Below, one piece after another: positions 1 through 8,118 of a stretch of 64,000 nt of DNA. Below the pieces are notes generated by a model. That model was not told where the DNA came from, did not search any database, and was given only the letters and a program-made list of their open reading frames with translations. Numbering within the stretch: the stretch's first letter is position 1; each line of letters starts with the position of its first letter. Source of the DNA: an uncultured bacterium (GTDB taxonomy: Bacteria; Myxococcota_A; Bradymonadia; UBA7976; VGTA01); assembly GCA_943788935.1 (NCBI GenBank), contig CALSSE010000017.1, forward strand, positions 600,996 through 664,995, given 5' to 3'. The translations under genes and the position numbers were made by a program.

Positions 1-2665
1 AAGGAACATTAAGTAAGATAAGTAGAGCCTTGCTTATAGAATTAAAAGCAGTATATAAAAGTAAGACTATAAAAAAGATAGTTATTGGGATAATTATCAT
101 TAGTTTCTGAGTAGCTTCTTTCATGTTTTTAAAGTCACCTGCCCAACCGATGTAATATCCATCAGGAATTTTTACTTCTGCTTCTATAATTGCATTGGCT
201 TCTTCAACAAATGATGCAACATCCCGACCATCAACATCCATAGATAAAACCATATAGCGACTAAGATTTTCTCTTTTTATAAATGATGGACCTTGCACTA
301 CTTGAATGTCACAGATTTGCTCCAAAGTAACAAGAGCACCATTTTGTGCACGCATCGTTACTGCTTTAACCGTTTCTATATCTTCTTTTGCATCTTTTAT
401 TTTTGCAACGATTCCAAACCTTCTGATGCCTTCTATCTTTTCGCTTACAGCTTCTTCACCAAGACCATTACGAATCACATCCATAACTTCTTCTACGCTG
501 ATGCCGAAACGTGCGAGTGAGAGATAGTTTGGCTCTATCTTGATTTGTGCCTGACCGAGTTGTGTTTCAACTTCCATCTCATGAAGTCCATCGATATCTT
601 TTAAAACCGCTTGGATATCTTTAGAGATTGCATCAAGTGTTTTTTGATCATCTCCATAAATCTTAACGGCGAGTTCAGCTTTAACACCTTCGAGTAACTC
701 TTCGATTCTCATAGCAATTGGCTGTGTTGGTACAAAGTTTATAAACTCAAAATGCTTCTTTAAATCTTGATTCATTTTTTCTGTGAGTTTTGGTAAGTCT
801 TCTATCCCTGGTTTAAGTGTGAGTAAAACTTCCATATAGTTAGCCTGCGCTGTTTCACCATTTTCACTTCTACCAATCATAGACAAGACGGATGCAACTT
901 CTTTAGGATAGTTTTTGAGTATATACTTTTCAATCTCTCCAGCAGTTTGTGTTGAGTGTTCTAATCCTGTTCCGGGAATTGCAACAACTCTGTACATGAT
1001 TGACTCTTCATTTAACTCCGGCATAAATTCTCGCCCTTGAAGACTTAAAATATACGCTAAAACTATAAAGACAAGAGTCACAGATGCTAAGACTAACTTT
1101 GCATGATGCAGTGCAAAAACTAAGAAAGGTGTATAGAGTTTTTTAATCCCTTTCATCACAATGTTTTCTTTTGATTTAGATGGTTTTAAAAGTAAAAAAG
1201 TAAGTACGGGTACTAAAACTAAAGCTACTAAAAGTGAACCAAGCATCACAAAGACGATATTTAATGCCATAGGTGAATAAAGCTTACCAGCTAATCCATC
1301 AAGTGAAAGTAAGGGGATAAATACAGCTGCTATAATTAAAACAGCAAAGGTTACAGGAGTAGCCACTTCTTTAGCAGCTTGGGATACCACTTGAAGTTTT
1401 GGAGCATCTGGCATGTCATGGAGTTTTCTAAAGGAGTTTTCCACTATAACAATAGTTCCATCGACTATCATCCCAACTGCGATGGCTAAACCACTTAAAC
1501 TCATAAGGTTTACACTTACAGCATAATAATCCATCAATAAAAAAGCCACTAAAAGTGATAATGGAAGAGAGATAATTACAATAAATGCTGAGCGTAATTC
1601 AAAAAGAAATAAAAATAGTACTATTGCAACTAAGATTACTCCTGAGATTAAAGCAGTAGTCATTGTGCTTACCGCTTTATGTGTAATCTCTGTTCTATCA
1701 TAAATAGTACGGATTACTACACCCTCAGGAAGTGCTGATGCAACAGTTTTAAGTTTCTCTTTGAGTCTCTCAACAACCTTCGCTGCATTTGTAGCACTAC
1801 GTTGTAAAACCATACCCATAACAGCTTCACTACCATCTATACTAATGGAGCCAAACCTAGGAGCTGAACCAGTCTCTACAGTAGCTACATCGCCAATAGT
1901 TACAGAATGTCCATCAAGAGATTTTACAACAGTATTTCGGATATCATCAAGTGACTTATATAAGCCCGCTCCACGAATCAAATACTGTTCACGATTAAAC
2001 TCTAAATACTGTCCACCTGCGGCTTGATTACTTTTTTGTAATGCATCAACTATATCGCTATAGGTTACATCAATATTTTGTAGTTTTTTTGTGTCTATAA
2101 GAACGTTGTATTGTTTTTCATAACCACCCCAACCTACTACTTCTTCAACACCACTTACACTTTTAAATAGTGGTGTAACAACATAATCTTGCATCTCACG
2201 AATCTCACGTAATGAGTACGAAGAAGTAGTATCTTTAATCTCATACCAAAAAACTTGTCCTAAACCCGTTGTATTTGGCCCAAGCATAGGTTTACCCCAC
2301 CCACTTGGAATATCTACAGAACTTAATCTTTCAGATACTAGTTGGCGCAGAAAATATATGTCCATATTGTCTTCAAAGAATATAGAAACATACGAAAGTC
2401 CAAAAAATGAGTTTGACATTATGAGTTTAACCCCAGCCATTCCCGAGAGTGCTGATTCGATTGGATAAGTCAAAAGCTTTTCAATATCTTCTGCTGAATT
2501 ACCTGGAGATTCTGTATATATCACGACCTGTTTTGGTGTGATATCTGGAAATGCATCAACAGGAATCTCTTTGTAAGCCTTAAAGCCAAAGGCAGAAATA
2601 ACTACAAATAATGTGAGAACTAAGAACTTGTATTTTAATGCTGTATCTATTATAAAATTTAGCAT
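1..2665 (-). CDS. czcA: Heavy-metal efflux RND transporter, CzcA/CusA family (3' end outside window)
   Basis: My translation of the minus strand from the ATG at 2665-2663 is open to the window edge, giving 888 residues of a protein that is normally about 1020-1050. It is the inner-membrane proton-driven pump of a tripartite metal exporter. The N-terminus has the first TM segment followed by the EIPVDAFPDITPKQV motif of the HME-RND family. Around residues 395-408 it carries GMIVDGTIVIVEN, matching the TM4 proton-relay Asp/Glu motif of CzcA/CusA. The start lies 1 bp after the stop of the adaptor gene, so the order of transcription is OMF, adaptor, pump. Sequence style and AT-richness suggest a Campylobacterota (Sulfurimonas-like) origin. 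The metal (Zn/Co/Cd or Cu/Ag) cannot be fixed from this part. Confidence 0.93.
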   Translation of the reverse strand, partial: MLNFIIDTALKYKFLVLTLFVVISAFGFKAYKEIPVDAFPDITPKQVVIYTESPGNSAEDIEKLLTYPIESALSGMAGVKLIMSNSFFGLSYVSIFFEDNMDIYFLRQLVSERLSSVDIPSGWGKPMLGPNTTGLGQVFWYEIKDTTSSYSLREIREMQDYVVTPLFKSVSGVEEVVGWGGYEKQYNVLIDTKKLQNIDVTYSDIVDALQKSNQAAGGQYLEFNREQYLIRGAGLYKSLDDIRNTVVKSLDGHSVTIGDVATVETGSAPRFGSISIDGSEAVMGMVLQRSATNAAKVVERLKEKLKTVASALPEGVVIRTIYDRTEITHKAVSTMTTALISGVILVAIVLFLFLFELRSAFIVIISLPLSLLVAFLLMDYYAVSVNLMSLSGLAIAVGMIVDGTIVIVENSFRKLHDMPDAPKLQVVSQAAKEVATPVTFAVLIIAAVFIPLLSLDGLAGKLYSPMALNIVFVMLGSLLVALVLVPVLTFLLLKPSKSKENIVMKGIKKLYTPFLVFALHHAKLVLASVTLVFIVLAYILSLQGREFMPELNEESIMYRVVAIPGTGLEHSTQTAGEIEKYILKNYPKEVASVLSMIGRSENGETAQANYMEVLLTLKPGIEDLPKLTEKMNQDLKKHFEFINFVPTQPIAMRIEELLEGVKAELAVKIYGDDQKTLDAISKDIQAVLKDIDGLHEMEVETQLGQAQIKIEPNYLSLARFGISVEEVMDVIRNGLGEEAVSEKIEGIRRFGIVAKIKDAKEDIETVKAVTMRAQNGALVTLEQICDIQVVQGPSFIKRENLSRYMVLSMDVDGRDVASFVEEANAIIEAEVKIPDGYYIGWAGDFKNMKEATQKLMIIIPITIFFIVLLLYTAFNSISKALLILLNVP

Positions 2666-2666
2666 C

Positions 2667-3890
2667 TTAGTGTCCGTGTCCGCCGAGTGCAGATTTGAAA
2701 AGCATAGATTTTACATAGTAACTTTTCCCACTTATATACTCTTCACCTTCATGGATACCTTCAACTCCAACATACTCATCATCTTCTGTTATGATATTTA
2801 CTACACGAACCTCGTAAGCTGCTTCTTCTTCCTCTTCATCATGTCCAGTGTGATCGTCATCTGCATCAGCACCCAACTCTTTATGTTCATCATGAGCATC
2901 TTCTTCATGGCCGTGACCTTCATGTTCGTCACGAACAGGTTCTTCATCATGCCCATGCCCTTCATGTTCATCTGCTTCTTCATGTTTTTCTTCTTCATGT
3001 TTTTCTTCTTTATGCAAGAAAACAACCCACTCGTTGTTAAAAAATGAAAGTGCTGATTTTTTAATCGCTACATACTTTTTCGTATCGCTAAAGTAAAGCT
3101 TAGATGCAATATAAGAGTTGATATAAAGGTTTTCTGTCTCTTCATCAATACTTGAGAGTAAAACTATTCTTTGTGTTTTTTCATCAACTTGAGGAAGGAT
3201 TTGAGTTACATGAGAAACAATTGTTTTTCCATTGAGATTAATAGTAGTTTTTTGACCAATTTTTGCCTTTGAAGCATACTTTAGCGGTAAAAATGACTTA
3301 AGATAAAATGCCTGCTCTTTAACTAAAGATATGATTGGAGTATCCTCTTGAACACTTGAATGTTCTGCTTGTAATATCTTAGATACTACTCCATCACTAT
3401 GAGCATAAAGTACAAAGTGAGAACTTGCTTCTTTTAGCTTATTTGTATTTATCCCTAAAGTATTAAGCTGAGATTTGAGTGCTGTCAAAGTTGAGAGAAG
3501 CTCATTCTTTTGAATACTTTGCTGATTTACTTCTTGAAGTGATATCATTCCTTTATCATAAAGGTTTTGCAATGCTTTAGAGTTCTTTTCCAATGCTAAA
3601 AGTTGTTCTTTTTGAGCTATATAATTTGCTGTCATTTGTGATATTAGCATCGACTTAATAAGGACAATTTTTTGACCTTCTTTAATCTTTTGTCCAACTT
3701 TTACATAGTACTTCTCAATATGTCCACTTACTAAAGACATGACAGACTGTGAAGAGTTTGATAACTGAATTATTTGAGAATTGAGCTCAACTGATGCACC
3801 AAACTCTTTTAGTATAGCTTTATCTTCTGGTATATCTAAGGCCATAAGCGATGTGTAGAACAATACTCCTACGAGAAAAAAGATTTTCAT
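2667..3890 (-). CDS. czcB: Periplasmic adaptor (membrane fusion) protein of metal efflux system, His-rich
   Basis: This 407-aa protein has an N-terminal signal peptide (about residues 1-17), a lipoyl-like/hairpin region (about 45-190, including VSGHIEKYYVKVGQKIKEGQ) and a beta-barrel region, as in CusB/CzcB adaptors that bridge pump and outer-membrane channel. Residues about 293-357 form a His/Asp/Glu-rich segment with several HEGHGH motifs, and the protein ends in GGHGH. Such stretches bind divalent metals, and here they probably act as a periplasmic metal-sensing or scavenging insert. Its start overlaps the stop of the upstream OMF gene by one base (TAATG), and the pump gene follows after 1 bp, so the three genes are one operon. 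The metal-binding role is inferred from composition. Confidence 0.92.
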   Translation of the reverse strand: MKIFFLVGVLFYTSLMALDIPEDKAILKEFGASVELNSQIIQLSNSSQSVMSLVSGHIEKYYVKVGQKIKEGQKIVLIKSMLISQMTANYIAQKEQLLALEKNSKALQNLYDKGMISLQEVNQQSIQKNELLSTLTALKSQLNTLGINTNKLKEASSHFVLYAHSDGVVSKILQAEHSSVQEDTPIISLVKEQAFYLKSFLPLKYASKAKIGQKTTINLNGKTIVSHVTQILPQVDEKTQRIVLLSSIDEETENLYINSYIASKLYFSDTKKYVAIKKSALSFFNNEWVVFLHKEEKHEEEKHEEADEHEGHGHDEEPVRDEHEGHGHEEDAHDEHKELGADADDDHTGHDEEEEEAAYEVRVVNIITEDDEYVGVEGIHEGEEYISGKSYYVKSMLFKSALGGHGH

Positions 3891-5047
3891 TATAAACTCC
3901 CTGCTAAATAATTAGACATGATAATATTTTGATTTAATTTTGTTTGTATAGAGATGAGAGCAGATTTTGTTTTAATAAGCTTTGATTTTATATCTTGAAG
4001 TTCAAGTAAATTAACCTTTGCTATTTTATAACTCTCCTCAAACATCCCTAATACTTCTTCTAGTTTTGTTATATGGTTTTGACTTCTTGATTTAAGACTT
4101 TGTAGTAAAACTCTTTGTTTGTCTAACTTTAATTTCTCTAAAGTGATTTTTGAGTTTTCTTTCTCGATTAAAAGGTTCATCTTATCTGCTTCTAATCTTG
4201 CTATTGTTCTCTCTTGAGACTTTGTGTTGAAGATAGCCAGAGGAATATTGAGACCAAGACTTATAACATCTTCTGTAGGTTCATTATCATATGCAGCATA
4301 AAGTTCAAGAGATTCTATGGCATGAGATTCTACATCTGCTGATGCAAGTGCTTTAGCTTTTTGTGTTTGTATAAAATGAATATGTGCATTTGTATTTTTA
4401 TCTGCATCGAGAGCAAAGTCATGTTTAAGAGATATCTCTATCTCACTACTTTTTCCAGCTAGTTCTAAAAGTGTAAAATAACTCTCTAGTGTTTCATACT
4501 TTAGAGCTTCTTTAGCAATCTCTAAGCTCTCCAAATCAAGTCCTGCTTCATACAATAGACCGCGAGAAATCATTCCATCGTCGTATTTTTGTTGTGAGAT
4601 ATCGTAGATAACTTTTGCAAGTACTATCTCTTCCTCACTCAAAGCTTCAAGAAGTTTTTTCTCTACATAGTTTGTATACGCTAAAGAGATCTCTTTTATC
4701 AATTCTGCCTTTGTAAGTGAGTATGCAGCCTTGGCTTGTGTACTTAGAGAACTAGAGAGTTTTTCTTTATCACTGCCAACACCTGGTAGTCTTAAGGCTT
4801 GGGTATATTCTAATGCATAGCCATTTGAACTCGCTGTATCTTCTGGTTTAAACCTTGAATATCTAAGACCCAAAGTCGGATTATCGTATAAAAGGAGTGC
4901 ATCTCCTTCTTCTTTTGCTTGATTTATACCTAAGTGCGTTGACTTTAAGTATGGACTATTTTTTAGTGCATCGTTTAAAAAATCATTAAAATTCTGTGCA
5001 AATAATGATGATGTTATTAAAACAATGACTGATAATATTTTTATCAT
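3890..5047 (-). CDS. czcC: TolC-like outer-membrane efflux protein of metal efflux operon
   Basis: This 385-aa protein has a signal peptide ending near residue 17 (SSLFAQNF) and long alpha-helical repeats typical of the OEP/TolC family. It would form the outer-membrane channel that works with the adaptor and pump genes downstream. It is shorter than Gram-negative CusC (about 460 aa), as is common for Campylobacterota homologues. It is the first complete gene of the operon; the gene upstream is cut by an IS at 5258, so the native promoter is probably lost or replaced. Annotation rests on protein style and operon position. Confidence 0.88.
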   Translation of the reverse strand: MIKILSVIVLITSSLFAQNFNDFLNDALKNSPYLKSTHLGINQAKEEGDALLLYDNPTLGLRYSRFKPEDTASSNGYALEYTQALRLPGVGSDKEKLSSSLSTQAKAAYSLTKAELIKEISLAYTNYVEKKLLEALSEEEIVLAKVIYDISQQKYDDGMISRGLLYEAGLDLESLEIAKEALKYETLESYFTLLELAGKSSEIEISLKHDFALDADKNTNAHIHFIQTQKAKALASADVESHAIESLELYAAYDNEPTEDVISLGLNIPLAIFNTKSQERTIARLEADKMNLLIEKENSKITLEKLKLDKQRVLLQSLKSRSQNHITKLEEVLGMFEESYKIAKVNLLELQDIKSKLIKTKSALISIQTKLNQNIIMSNYLAGSL

Positions 5048-5101
5048 TATTGTTCCTATAAATTATATGTTAAAGTTTATTTTTGTATTAGAGGTAAGGG
5101 T

Positions 5102-5257
5102 TTATGCGATGGGAGGTTTAAAAAGTTCTAACTGTGTTTTGAAACTATATATTTCCTTATGAATGTTTTGTAATAACTTATAGTCTTGTAGACCTTGAAG
5201 GTTTGTGTTACTTGCAAGTAAGAAAGATTCATGATACTCAAAGTGTATATCACAGAT
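5102..5257 (-). pseudogene. C-terminal remnant of a small protein upstream of the efflux operon
   Basis: On the minus strand the sequence is open from the IS boundary at 5257 to a TAA at 5104-5102, about 51 codons. It reads ICDIHFEYHESF at the cut end and closes with LELFKPPIA. Small genes ending in a KPPIA-type tail sit directly upstream of efflux operons in Campylobacterota, as far as I recall, so this is probably the end of the first gene of the operon. The IS5-type element at 5258 removed its start and promoter. No function is known to me. Confidence 0.6.
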
Positions 5258-6158
5258 GAACCTATCTCAAAACTCAACCTACAACCTTCTCTAGCCAAAT
5301 ATAGAGAAACGCTAGAGATAGGAAGGCTTCAAAGTAGTTTGGCTTTCGCTCCCAACGTACACTTAAACGTCTAAATTTACGCTGGTACCAAGCAAATGTA
5401 CGCTCAACAACGAAGCGAGCGACTGATCGCTTGAGTTTACGACCACGCGTTTTACGACGGTTAGGCCAGACGCGATGAGGTATCTCGGGACGAACACCTC
5501 TCGACCTGAGCTTCCGACGGAGCTGCTTACTGTCATATCCCTTGTCTGCTGCGAGTTGTTTTGGACGAGTCTTTGGACGTCCACGGCGACCTGTTTGGAT
5601 CTCAATACCATCCAACATCTTGATCGTTTGATCACGTTCGCTCTCATTGGCAGCCGTCACTGAGACCGCTAACGGCATACCCTGAGCATCTACAACTGAG
5701 TGGATCGTAACTCCCTTGCCTTTGTACCCGTATTCAACGCCCTCTCCGCCGCCTTTACCGGGGGGAAAAGCTGCCATCTATGCTAGCAGCGCTCCAATCG
5801 ATCATCTGGTTAAGCTCTCCTATCGCGAGCATGCCGTTAATCGCTCGTTGCAACGTACCATTTTCACTCCAAACCCCAAGCCAACGATGCGCTGTAGCAC
5901 GACTCGCCCATTGAGAACCTTGAGGTAAGTCACACCACCGAGAGCCGGTGATGAGTATGTAAAAAATCGAGTTGAGAACGAGCCGCTTCGATACTCTGGG
6001 ACGACCAAAGACTCGGCGATTATCTGCCAAGAGGGGTTCAAGAACCTTCCATTGTATGTCTGTTAAGCCTTCAAATCGACCTGCCATTGATCAATCCCCC
6101 TTGAAGTTACGATGTTGAGCATGTACGTTAACACACACCTGTCTTTTGAGATAAGTTC
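5258..6158 (-). mobile_element. IS5-family element (IS427-type, two frames), copy 1 of 4
   Basis: The 901-bp element is bounded by imperfect inverted repeats: GAACCTATCTCAAAA at the low-coordinate end and GAACTTATCTCAAAA (reverse complement of the other end). The same 901-bp unit occurs at 17563, 49461 and, in opposite orientation, at 52319, with only scattered differences. The low-coordinate flank ends in AT, as at the copies at 17563 and 49461 and the remnant at 6206, but the opposite flank (TT) does not match, so no clean target duplication is visible for this copy. Confidence 0.93.
5274..6087 (-). CDS. IS5-family transposase, two overlapping frames joined by -1 frameshift
   Basis: The first frame (5755-6087, 110 aa) carries the N-terminal DUF4096-like region and the first catalytic Asp (SIDGS). 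The second frame (5274-5777, 167 aa) carries the second Asp (AADKGYD) and the Glu (VVERTFAWYQRKFRRL), completing the DDE set. They overlap at a T4C6 run followed by GGTAAAGG. A -1 slip there changes ...GSFSPR-stop into ...FPPGKGG and yields one protein of about 265 aa, as in IS427-group elements. Both frames are intact, so the copy may be active. Confidence 0.9.
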
Positions 6159-6205
6159 TTAGAATATGTCGCTGAATTAGAAGTTCCGTCAAATCATGGA
6201 GATAT

Positions 6206-6295
6206 GAACCTATCTCAAAACTCAACCTACAACCTTCTCTAGCCAAATATAGAGAAACGCTAGAGATAGGAAGGCTTCAAAGTAGTTTGGCTTTC
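6206..6295 (-). mobile_element. Terminal remnant of the 901-bp IS5-family element
   Basis: Ninety bases identical to the GAACCTATCTC end of the neighbouring IS. Identity stops abruptly after GGCTTTC, where a different sequence containing the membrane-protein gene begins. It lies 48 bp from the complete copy and points the same way, so it is probably the scar of a deletion or recombination between tandem copies. Confidence 0.85.
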
Positions 6296-6802
6296 TCCCT
6301 TAATACATATGTCTGGATGGGGATTTCTGGTGGATTGGTATTGGGTGGTATATTATCGGTTTTGGCAGGTGAAAATAGTAAATTAAATGAATATACTAAA
6401 AAAGCTGTAGGGACTATAGGTATAGTTGCAACGTTAACAGGAATGGCGGGTCTCGCATATATGTCCTTAAGCCCTGACATCTTGAATCCAAAAGATTCCA
6501 AAGAAGCTGTAGAACTTAAGAAAGAAATTACACCTCTTCTTATTACTCTCTGTAGAGATGCAAGACAGTATAATAAAATAAATCGTAAGAACCAGAGGGT
6601 CTTTATTTATAAATTCACACAAACTTGTTTCAATATTTCTGATTCACTATTAATTGAAATAAAACGATTTTGGGAGGCTAATAAGTGGGAAATCACTAAA
6701 TACTCTAACATGGATGACGATGAAAGGAGACGTGGTATCGATAAGAAAAAAGCAAAAAGGCTTTTTAGAAAAATTGATCATTTAGTAAATATGATTAAAT
6801 AA
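6287..6802 (+). CDS. Small membrane protein of unknown function, 5' end fused to IS remnant
   Basis: This is an open frame of about 171 codons from a TTG at 6287. The first codons lie inside the IS remnant, so the native start is either the ATG at 6317 or has been lost. Two hydrophobic segments (about residues 10-28 and 41-60 from the TTG) are followed by a charged C-terminal domain of about 110 residues rich in Lys/Arg/Asp, with no motif I recognise. It is AT-rich like the dynamin genes downstream, from which it is separated by an IS903-type copy, so it may once have been their neighbour. Confidence 0.55.
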   Translation: MAFSLNTYVWMGISGGLVLGGILSVLAGENSKLNEYTKKAVGTIGIVATLTGMAGLAYMSLSPDILNPKDSKEAVELKKEITPLLITLCRDARQYNKINRKNQRVFIYKFTQTCFNISDSLLIEIKRFWEANKWEITKYSNMDDDERRRGIDKKKAKRLFRKIDHLVNMIK

Positions 6803-6848
6803 CTCCCCAAGGGAAACATCAGGTTATTACAGGGAATAAGATCTACAC

Positions 6849-7937
6849 GGCTTTGTTGCATAAGTAAAAGTACATCTAATCAATGACTTAGACAACAGCG
6901 GTCTTTTGATTTTGTCTTCATGCAACCAACGTACTTTGAGGGCTACCTAACAATCTGAATTGATTAAGAATATTGCAAGCGATGACAGACTCTACCCTTC
7001 GTGAGTTTTCACCTCTCGCTCTGAGTTCATCACCTATTAGTTTTTTGTATCGAAAGAACATGTTTTCAACTTCACTTTGACGGTAATAACCTGATGTTCT
7101 TCTCCAGGCTAAGACACCGTCTTCATCGATTGATTTGATATGCTGATTTCGCTGTCTAAGTGCTGCTTCATCTGAAGCGGAAACAACTGCATTTGCTCTT
7201 GGATGGATGTTGATTTGACCAGCTTCATTCATATGATCGTTTGAAGCTTCATATACACGACTTTGGTCGTATGCTTTGTCGGCTGTGATCGAATCTATTC
7301 GTCCAACTTGGTGGATTAAGTTGGGAGCGATTTCACCATCAGTTTTTCTATATTCACTAAGCCATTTGGCTACGATCAATCCATTGCTCACTCCGATGTG
7401 TAGTTTTCGCCAACCACGACGTTTTCTTTTTCCATGCTTGTGTCGTGTCCAACGACCTTCACCATGAATCACAAGGCCTGTACTGTCGATGACTAAATCG
7501 ACTCTTCCATTCGGCTTACCAATCCTTTTAAGACTAGTTTTTAGTGTACTATTTCTTCGAGATAGAGTGGTGTGATCTGGAACATTTAGCCCAACATTCA
7601 TCAGACTAAATATGGACTTTAAAAAGCCCTCAGTTTGTCTAAGTGGTAGCTTAAACAGAAGTCGCTAAAGTAAGTGCTGTTTCAATGGCTAGATCTGAGT
7701 ATAGTTTAGGTCTACCCAATGTCTGACTTAGGTCGCTATTCCAAGATTCAATGACGTCTTCTGAAAGCCATAAGGTGAGGTCTCCACGGTTGATTAAAGA
7801 TTGCTCATAAGCCCGCCAGTTGTGTATTTTGTATTTCTTTCGGTACTTTGGATGTCTATTACGTTGATGTGGCTGAGTCATGTGTTTACTCCTCAGCACT
7901 CATCATATATTATTCGATAGACTTATGCACCAACGCC
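6849..7937 (-). mobile_element. IS903-type (IS5 family) element, type C, copy 1
   Basis: This 1089-bp element has ends GGCTTTGTTGCATAAG and GGCGTTGGTGCATAAG, the latter as reverse complement of the right end. They resemble the GGCTTTGTTGAATAA ends of IS903. The 9-bp flanks (gatctacac and catccctac) are not duplicates, so the two sides were probably joined by recombination rather than by a simple insertion. Confidence 0.92.
6918..7899 (-). pseudogene. IS903-type transposase, frameshifted
   Basis: The reading frame is split into 7651-7899 (N-terminus) and 6918-7601 (catalytic part) by an extra base near 7665, where other copies read AGCCGTAAAG and this one AGTCGCTAAAG. The DDE residues (VIDSTG, TADKAYD, EVENMFFRYK) all lie in the second part, but without the N-terminal DNA-binding region the copy is probably inactive. 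Confidence 0.85.
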
Positions 7938-8118
7938 CATCCCTACAGAAAAAAGTAACGAGAAGATAATCAAAAATTATGAACAACAACTTGTTTTACT
8001 CCAAAAACAAGCGATAGCATTACCAGCTGATAGTAGATCAAACTTACTACAGCAAAGTTATGAGTTTGGAACGATTGAACATCTAGATTTAGACTCGGTA
8101 ACAACACAGCAAAACACC

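Noticed and set aside
2613..3047. Plus-strand frame of 144 codons rich in Phe/Met
   Set aside because: It is the complement of the His/Glu-rich stretch of the adaptor gene.
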